Below are positions 36,501-45,500 of a stretch of 64,000 bases of DNA, in pieces (the first letter of the stretch is position 1; each line of letters opens with the position of its first letter). Source of the stretch: Dipteris shenzhenensis (lineage: Eukaryota; Polypodiophyta; Polypodiopsida; Gleicheniales); NCBI GenBank assembly GCA_047967505.1, contig CM106539.1, one strand, 5' to 3'. A program made the translations under genes and the position numbers. Under the pieces are notes generated by a model. It did no database searches, was not told where the DNA came from, and saw only the letters and a program-made list of their open reading frames with translations.

Positions 36501-39500
36501 TATGCGGGCTGTTAAATAGGTGCAGCAAACAGCAAATAATAATCAGCCCGGTAGGGGATAGGGGTTGTCCTGGACAATGCTCTCTGGCTGCCATGAGTTC
36601 TCATCCTCAGGGAGTCCCTGCCACTTGATAAGATACTCGGTGTAGACTTTGTTTCGCAGTACGTGATCCTTGAAACCCATGATGCGCTCCGGAACATAGA
36701 GTATGTGGCCCTCCTCATCCATAGGTGGTAGCTCAGGAAGGACTTGGACATGCTGTCCGACATGTGGCTTCAGCAAGGATGTTGAGAGTTGTGGTGCCAT
36801 GAGCACATGTAGAGCAAAGGTATGAGTAAAGGGCAAGCTGCACATGGCATGGAGGAGATATCCCACATGTGAGCAAGCATATGGATGTAAGTACCCTCAC
36901 CTATAAAAGGGAGGTTCATTTGAAGTAATATCAATCAAGCACTTTGCACTTTCTCAAGATTCTCTTTATGAGTCCAAGCTAATCTATCTTGGAACCTAAT
37001 TGACTTGAGGTACATGTCATGAGCACTCTCTTCATCATGTCTCCACATAGGTTCCATCCACCTTAGAGTGCTCCATAGATCCTGAGGCACGCATGTTTTG
37101 TCATGGTATCAGAGCTTAGGTTTAGTCTCCTAGATCCATTGTAGGCACACCTTAGGAAGCTTATGTTTTCTCCTAAGCTAGTTCTGGTTTTAGATTGAGA
37201 GTTATCTTCCATGGTGGGGATAATTTCAGTTTGTTTTGGGGAAGTTCCACTCATTGAGAGCTTGATAGCTGTTTAACTCTGTTCTTTGAGAGAGAGAGAG
37301 TCAAGGGTGAGTCTCTTTGGTATATTGTGCATGTTTTTCAGTTTCAGAGGATTTCAGTTTCTCCTCTGAGTAAGAGCAATCTCCTTAGAGCCTTGCATCA
37401 AGCTCTCCATCTACAAGCCTGGACTGCAATCGATTGGTGACTTCTATGCGGATTCCATCCACCATAATGGCTGCTTGTGTGAACTCGCACCATCAGGCTG
37501 CCAATGGAAATTTCCCTCCATTGCGGACTTCTGTAAGTTTGCAGCTGAATCGTGTGTTTTGCAGTTGAATGGTGCTATGAAGGAGCGCATGGAAAGGGGA
37601 CGGAAGGTAAGAGAGCAGCAAGAGCACAAGATGATCGAGACTCTTAATGCTAGCGCCTTGCAATAACTGGCTCTCCACCGACAGCAGCAATGACTAGAAC
37701 AAGCCTTGCCTCTCCTCCCACGACGGACTGCACTTAGCTACGGGCTAGCTCCAAGGCCACGACCAATTGTGATCTACAAGCTCCTATAACTCTGTCATGG
37801 CTCTAAGCCCAGGCAGCCTCAGCCTTCATGCATGCTGGCCAACAACGCCTCATCTCGCTGCTGCTATAGATCTAAACGGTTGCCACGAGCTGCCTCTGTT
37901 GTAGTTGGCGAATAAGGCCCGCCGTCCTCCACACAGCCAGTCCAGCGGCCACAGTAGGGCACCAACAAAACTCCAACTGCTTCACCTCGATCGCGCAAGT
38001 TTCAACAAATTAGAGAAGCAACGATCCCAAAAGATTGGCAACATAGAAGCGAAGGACGATAGGACATCGATGGTGTAGGATTGAGTACGCAAAAACCAAA
38101 ATCATAAGTGAACCATTTGCTCCATCCTTGCCACAGTCAAAATCTGCCTTCCAACATCGACTCTGAGAAAGCATAGATACTACAGCTCTTCTACAGCAAG
38201 ATGGCTCTCAAGCAATAGCATCAATGAGCTCCTGTGAACGCCTATCAACAGCCGCAATGGACGGCTTATAGCAGCAACGAGCAACCTCCTTAACGGGCCT
38301 CTCAAACGCCAACGGACCGACCTCTCCAAATCGTAAGATGGCAAATGCACACAGACGGAAAGCAGGCCCCGAAGTCATCTCCATCCCCATTTTTGTCGAT
38401 GCCGCCTCACGGCAACCTTAGCCTACAAAGCTCTAAATCCTAGGTTAGATTTTTAACCAAGGTAGATTAAAATCTAACAAAGGTAAATTAAAATCTACCA
38501 TGATTAAGTTTGTTTAGCCTTTATAGTTAGCTAAGTTTGGTTAGGTAAAAATGCCACATCATCATAAGTGCCAACTAAGCACACAGAGCCCCTTGCTAAG
38601 CACAGTGTGAGTGCAGCATATGAACCCCAGTGCCACATCATCAATGGCCCTTTTTTCAAATCAAAACTTCGACAAGGCGTAACTTGCAATCCATGAAAAA
38701 TTTGCACATGCTCCAAAAAGGAAAAGTGATCGTCTTTTTAAGCTCTACGTGCGTGTCAAGTCAGAATCATTGTACGCAATTAGACACTGCCATTGAAGCA
38801 AAACGAAGCTCATGGTAAGACCTTTGCAACAAATGGAAAAGCGAAGCATGAATGCACACATCGCTGTCATAAGCATGCCAAAAGCACAAGTGCATGAGAT
38901 GACCATAGCACAAAGCATGGCATCCACACACAAAGCATCAAGGTACATGGAAGAACAAGGCATCATGCATCAAGTGACGTTAAGCAAAGAAGACAACGAC
39001 ATCGACAACATGCATTGAGAAGCAACATCCTTGCCACCTTCAACCCATATGTTTGTAAAACAAGCCTGACCACCTGAGAGTAGCTATGAATTTAGCACCC
39101 AGGGGAGGTATTGACATGTAAAAACCACACTTGACCACCTTAAGTAGCAATGCAAGCACTAAGGGGAGGTGATGGATCCTGTAACTCACATCTGACCACC
39201 TTGCAGTAGCCAAAGGATCATGGCACCAAGGGGAGGTGTTAAGAGTTGTGGTGCCATGAGCACATGTAGAGCAAAGGTATGAGTAAAGGGCAAGCTGCCA
39301 CATGGCATGGAGGAGATATCCCACATGTGAGCAAGCATATGGATGTAAGTACCCTCACCTATAAAAGGGAGGTTCATTTGAAGTAATATCAATCAAGCAC
39401 TTTGCACTATCTCAAGATTCTCTTTATGAGTCCAAGCTAATCTTCTTGGAACCTAATTGACTTGAGGTACATGTCATGAGCACTCTCTTCATCATGTCTC

Positions 39501-42500
39501 CACATAGGTTCCATCCACCTTAGAGTGCTCCATAGATCCTGAGGCACGCATGTTTTGTCAAAGGACACATGGAAAACATTATGAATCCTGGAGGTCTTGG
39601 GTAGCTCCAACTCATACGCCACCTCACCAACTTTGCGGATGATCCTATAGGGACCGTAATACCTGTGAGCAAGCTTCGTGTTGGTGTTACCCTTCAGCGA
39701 GGCATAACGGTTCTTATGGAGGCGTAAGTGCACATAATCCCCTTCTTCAAAAGACAGATACCTCCTATGTTCATCCGCATACTTCTTTTGCTTGGCTTGG
39801 GCATCCTGCATATTCTTTTTAGCCAATTGCAGAAGGGCATCCATACTCTCCAAGTCATTTCTTGCTTGCTGATTTTTCACAGCCATGTCTGCAACTAAAG
39901 ATGGCATACCCATTGTGCATCCATACATAGCCTTGAACGGGCTTATGCCAATAGAGAAGTGCTTGGTACTGTTGTAACAAAATTCAGCAAGTGCCAACCA
40001 CTTATCCCAAGACTTTTGTTGTCATGACAGAAATGCCTCAATTACTCCTCCAGCCATTTGTTCACCCTTTCTGACTGTCCATCCGTCTCAGGCTGGTAAG
40101 CAGTGCTAGGTGTAAGAGAAGTACCCACTACTGTAAATGAATCCTGTCAAAAGTGACCCATAAATTTTGCATCTCTGCCGCTGACAATCTCCCGAGGGAA
40201 ACCATGATGCTTAAAAACATGATCGATGAATTGCCAAGCAACCTATGATGCTGAATAACGGGTCTTAGTGGGTATGAAATGGGCCTGCTTTATCATTTTG
40301 TCAACCACCACAAAAATGCTATCCCATCTCCGCTCTGTGGAAGGCAACCTTGTGATGAAATCCATAGCAATGTGAGTCCATTTGCCTTCTGGAATAGGTA
40401 ATGGCTGCAAGAGACCCGCGGGTAACCGGCTGTCCACTTTATTTTGCTGGCAGGGCAAACATTCACTGACAAATTTAACTACATCCCGCCACAAGCCATG
40501 CCAGATAAAGCTCTGTTTGACCTTTTCATATGTCTTAGTAATACCCGCATGTCCTGCCATAGGAGATGAGTGCATTTCCTGTAAGACTAGCAGTCGGTAC
40601 TTTGAATCTGGCACCAAATAAATTCTGTCCTTGCATTGCAACAGCCCATTATGCAGCTTAAATTCAGCATGCCCCTGGCCCGATGGCCTCTGTAACTCCA
40701 CAAATATGAAAGCTGCCTTAGAATACTGCATGTATTCGTCCTGAATACTATGAATCCACTCTTGGTAGATGGTAGAAATGTCAGACAAACTGCAAGCCCA
40801 CATATGGGATAAGGCATCTGCAACCACGTTTTCTTTCCCTTTCCTGTACTCGATGTCGAAATCATAAGAATGAACCTTAGCCAGCCACCTCTTCTGCTTC
40901 ATTGACAAGTTGGGCTGCGTAAGGAAATACCTGAGTGTCCTATGATCTGTCTTAACCTTGATTTTGCTACCGTATAGGTAGTGGTGCCATTTTTTGAAAG
41001 CATGGAGGATAGCCAACATTTCCTAATCATACACATGATAATCTAGCTCCTTGGCATCCAATTTCCTACTTTCAAAAACAATTACCCCGTGTTCCTATCT
41101 TAGCACAGCCCCTAATCCTTTGCCACTGGCATCTGCCTCCACAATGAAAGTACGTGAAAAATCAGGGCATACCAACACAGGAGCATGAGTGAGGGCAATT
41201 TTCAGGTCTTCAAAGCTGCGCTGTGCATCTGTAGACCACATAAAAGCATCCTTCTTCAAAAGGTCTGTTAGAGGGGCTGCCCTCTTGGCAAACTTGCGAA
41301 TAAAGTGCCTGTATAAGAAAGCAAGACCTAGAAATCCCCTCAACTGAGTAGGGTTGCGTGGCTGCGGCCAATCCTCAATGCATTTCACCTTTGCAGGATC
41401 CACTCGAATGCCATCCTTGCTGACCAAGATACTCAACCTATTGTGCCATAAAAGTGCATTTGCTGGCTTTAACATAAAGCTGATGCAACCTCAAAATTTC
41501 TAGCACTTGCTTGACATGTCTGATGTGCTCCTGTTTATCCTTGTTGTAAAGGAGGATGTCATAAAAAAATACCAGTACATATTTGAAAAGGAGAGGCTGC
41601 AAAATCTTGTTCATGAGTGCCTAGAAGGTAGCTGGTGCATTGGTCAATCCAAAAGGCATCACCTTGAACTCATACAGTTCCCTCTCTATGCGAAAGGTTG
41701 TCTTGTGCTCATCCCCAGCTTTCATTCTAATCTGATGATAGCCGGACCTCAAATCAATCTTAGTGAAAAACTGAGCACCCTTGAGTTCATCCAACAAGTC
41801 ATCTATCCTGCGGATTGGAAACTTGTTTTTGATGGTGACCTTATTCAAGTCTCTGTAGTCAATGCACATATGGTAAGAACCATCCTTCTTTTTCACCAGG
41901 AGCACAAGGGATGCAAAAGGAGAAGTGCTATGAGTGATGAAACTCTTCTGAAGTAAGTCCCTCACTTGAGTTGCCACTTCTTCCCGTTGTACCTTAGAGA
42001 GTCGGTATGGGGCCTTATTGATTGGCTTATTGCCAGGTTCTAGGACTATGGCATGATCTACATCTCTTCTCGGTGGCAACTGTGATGGCAAATCAGCAAA
42101 CACATCTGCAAACTCTGAGAGCAATCTCTGCATATCACAATCATTGACACGGGGAGTGCCACCCTCTTTAGTTACTGACACATTTAATGCATATATGGCA
42201 TTGCCTCTCTTGAGCTCTGTGGCCAACTGCCTTGCTGAAATGACCTGCAATACCATGCAATGTACATAATTCTTGTGTGTGTAACCTCTAGAAGTGCGGG
42301 CATCATCACGCTTGAGGTTCACATAATCGGAGAAGGGCATCTCAAGTTTGATGGCCTCAGTTAGGGCCCTATATGAACACAAAGAATCTGCCAACATGTC
42401 ATCAAAAGTCGCTTGCTGCCCACCACCAACCCCCTGCTGCGTAGAAGCTGCTGCCATTTGATGCACTGGTTGCGTTTGGCTATATGTGCTCGCTGGCGGA

Positions 42501-45500
42501 GCGATAGGTGCATAAACCCCGGGTTGGGTCTCTCTGCCAAATGCATCTCTCCAAAATGATGGCATACCAAAGGGCTGACCTCTCTCCTAGGGGTGTGGGC
42601 TGCCATATAAACCCAAGCCAACTCCAGGCATACTCGCTGGTGCGGTGAAAGGAGCACTAGCCGGATGCACACCAATCGGTCGGCCCAAAAGAGACGGCTT
42701 AGCCTGCATAGATGCAGAAAGCTGAGAGCCAAAAGATGGCCTGACATCTGCGTGCTCTGTGGCACATAAAATGCATCATCTATGTCTAGATAATCTCCAA
42801 GCTGGGGTACATGCAATGGTCCAGAAGACTGACGCTCATAGGCACGACGGGCATCTGCCATAAAACCCCTGCGTGGAGCAGATAAAACATCCAGACTGTC
42901 TGAATGGTCCCTTGTTGGGGTGCGGGCTGCTTACCCTTATCTTGCATAGCAATGGCAGATGTGATCTGCTGACCAATCTGCTGTCCCATCTAGACAAGAG
43001 CGGTATCCTGCATAGCCATGGCCATGGTAAGCTGCTGGCTGAACTCCTGTCCTATCTAGCGGAAAGCACCCTGGAGCATAGAGGAAAGGGCATCCAGAAA
43101 CTGCGTCTGCGCTACCTGGACTTCCCGGGATGCAGGAGAGAGAGGCTGAGTGGAAGGAACCTCTGCACCACCAGTGGATGCAACCACTGTGGTAGGCACT
43201 TGCTCATACTGAGCAACCACATCAATGTCATGCGATATATCCCGAGGGACACGCTTCGGTGCCATGGTGACTAGCCTTGGAGAGAGGAGCTTGAATGTAG
43301 GCAAGGAGAAATGGATAACAAAACCCTACGTAATGAGCACTTGAGATAATGCGTGGAAACACGAAAATGTCGATGGAGAGGCTCGGAAGAAGGGTCGTCG
43401 AAGAAGCTTCGAAAACGGGGTCCAAATGAGCCCAAATAGGGCTGTGGAAAGCCCCTAAAAGAGGCTGGAATTCTGAGTTCCCCCCCCCCCCCCCCCCCCC
43501 CCTTTTTTTTGTTTTTTGGAAAGGGGTCCTAAGTCACCTAGGACAGCTCTAACCTAGGACCTTAAGGACTGTTAAGACAGTGCCTTAGACGAATCTAACC
43601 CAACATTTAACCTCAGTTAGTACTAACCTAACCTACAGCCAAACTAACTAAACCTAACTGACTAAACCTAACCTAACCCAATCTACTAACCTAACTCAAT
43701 CCACTAACTAAACCTAACCCAAACTAGCTAGACCTAACCTGACCCAACTAACCTTGACTACTGAACCTTAGGAAAGAAGAAAGGATAAGGTTTTTTTTGG
43801 TAGGGTAAATGGTGACGGTGACAGCGACGGGGCGGGGCGGGGTGTGGCGGGCATGGCGTGGCTGGCTAAGGGAAGGAAAAACGGTGGGGCGACGACGGGG
43901 GAGCTGGAGCGGCGACGACGGGGAGCTGGAATACTACACAGATTGTTGAGGGTCAAACTTGCAACACAGGCTGCTGGGCAGCAACGTAATCAGGCATGTC
44001 GTTGATGGCGCACAAGGATTTGTTGACGGCGCACGTCCGTGCTGTTTGTTTGCTGATAGCCCACACTTGTTTCCTTGACGTAGCTTGGTCGACGACGTGC
44101 TAGTAGTTCCCCTCAGCGTGAAGCGCTGGCAAACCACGATTGATAGCAAGACTCAGCGAGGGTCAGGTGCCAAGAGCTTGGGCTCTGATACCAATGTAGA
44201 GAAGGGGTAGGGACAGATTTGGAGAAAGGGGAATAGAGGAGCAGAAGGGAGGGACAGAGTCTCAGAGAGGGGAAGAGGGAGAGGAAAGGGTAGGAGAGAG
44301 AGAATGAGGTAGGAAAGAGAGGGAGAGATTGAGAGGGAGTAGGGAAGAGAGAGAGAGAGTGAGTGAGCGTAGGCAGGAAGGAGGAAGGGAGAGTAGATAG
44401 GATTATATGTCACATCAAAAGGTACATAGTAGTGGGTGGATGGAGACTTATTTAGTGCCTCCACATTTTCCACCTAAAGGGCCTCTAACTTGGCCTCTTT
44501 TTCCCCTTCATTACAACCCAAGAGTCAATGTTGGGGAGGCTCTCGATAAGACACCTTCAAAAAGAAGTGTGACGCTATCTGCAAGTAGGGGCATACACGT
44601 TTAGGATCCCAATCCTAGAGTCCCCCATTCGTAAACCGATCCACACTACCCCCTGTCCTAGAATAAGCTCTCTCTGCCCCGAAAATTGAGATTCAGACCC
44701 CTTTGCTCTTTCCTATTGCGGGGACCACACGTGGATGCCTCTCCTAAGAGGAGACATCATCGGTGTCTAATATCTCTTGCTGAAAATATTTGCTCTTGAA
44801 TCAAAAGAAAATCAACCGCCTGTCCTACCATGGACCTCTAGAACTTCTGACGAAGTATCGGTTGTTCTTGTTGCTGTGGCACATGATTATAAAGTCCATG
44901 CATGTTTTAACTCAGCATGGTCCAACTCATGGCGAGGCTGGGGGTGGAGAACAAGGCCTGTACGATGATCGTGGACTTCTATGATTTCAGCGGGGGTTTG
45001 GAAGGGGAGTGGTCTGTGTCTGTGTGATGGCACGCCAAAGGCATGACAAGATCGATGCCTACCTTTAGGGCCCATTGCATCATGAAGGAGACCTCAATAT
45101 GAAGCTGGCTAAACCTCCAGTGTGTAGCTTGCTTGAGCTAGACCTCTGACCCCAAGCGGCTCACAACTGTTGCAAGGCCCTGTTCCCATCTCTCTCTCTC
45201 AAGAAACCCAAGTGGTGTCTCCATGGAAATTCCAACAACTATCTCCTCTGGTGTCCCAACCACTCCTCCATTATGCGGAACATTCGGTACCCATCATAAG
45301 ATCAAAGAGGACCGGGGTCCACTTCTCTCTAATGGAAGCAAAGATGACACACCGGAAAGGACGATTAGGGGAATCTACTGCTCTAATGTAACCCTCTTTG
45401 CGGGGATGAAGGATCAAGTCCATCATCTCCAAGGCCAGGGGGTAATCATATGGTCCAAGCCTCAAGAAATCGCCTCATTATGGGTTGTCCTAGACAAGGC

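Larger units (their letters stand above)
36780..39560 (+). mobile_element. TRIM/LARD-like non-autonomous LTR element inside the chromovirus
   Basis: 2781 bp with two 324-bp LTRs (36780-37103 and 39237-39560), TG...CA ends and target duplication AAGGA (36775-36779 and 39561-39565). The primer-binding site TGGTATCAGAGC lies at 37104-37115, and the polypurine tract AAGGGGAGG ends just before the 3' LTR. The internal 2.1 kb has no gag, protease, integrase or RT. The LTRs differ at only about five positions, so this is the most recent layer of the nest. Confidence 0.95.
35952..44515 (-). mobile_element. Ty3/gypsy chromovirus inserted in the LINE, itself interrupted
   Basis: Both ends carry the target duplication ACCCA (35947-35951 and 44516-44520). 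LTRs start TGTAGAG and end CATTACA on the plus strand: 35952-36462 and 44195-44515. The minus-strand primer-binding site TTGGTATCAGAGCC abuts the right LTR, and a purine tract (GGGGAGGGATGGC) abuts the left LTR. RT, RNase H and integrase come in gypsy order and end in a chromodomain. A 2781-bp element lies between integrase tail and chromodomain, so the chromovirus itself is about 5.8 kb. Gag core, zinc knuckle and protease are missing. Confidence 0.93.

Noticed and set aside
43600-43760. Interstitial telomere repeat
   Set aside because: The CTAACC words are irregular and mixed with other sequence, inside a retrotransposon leader; there is no true heptamer array.
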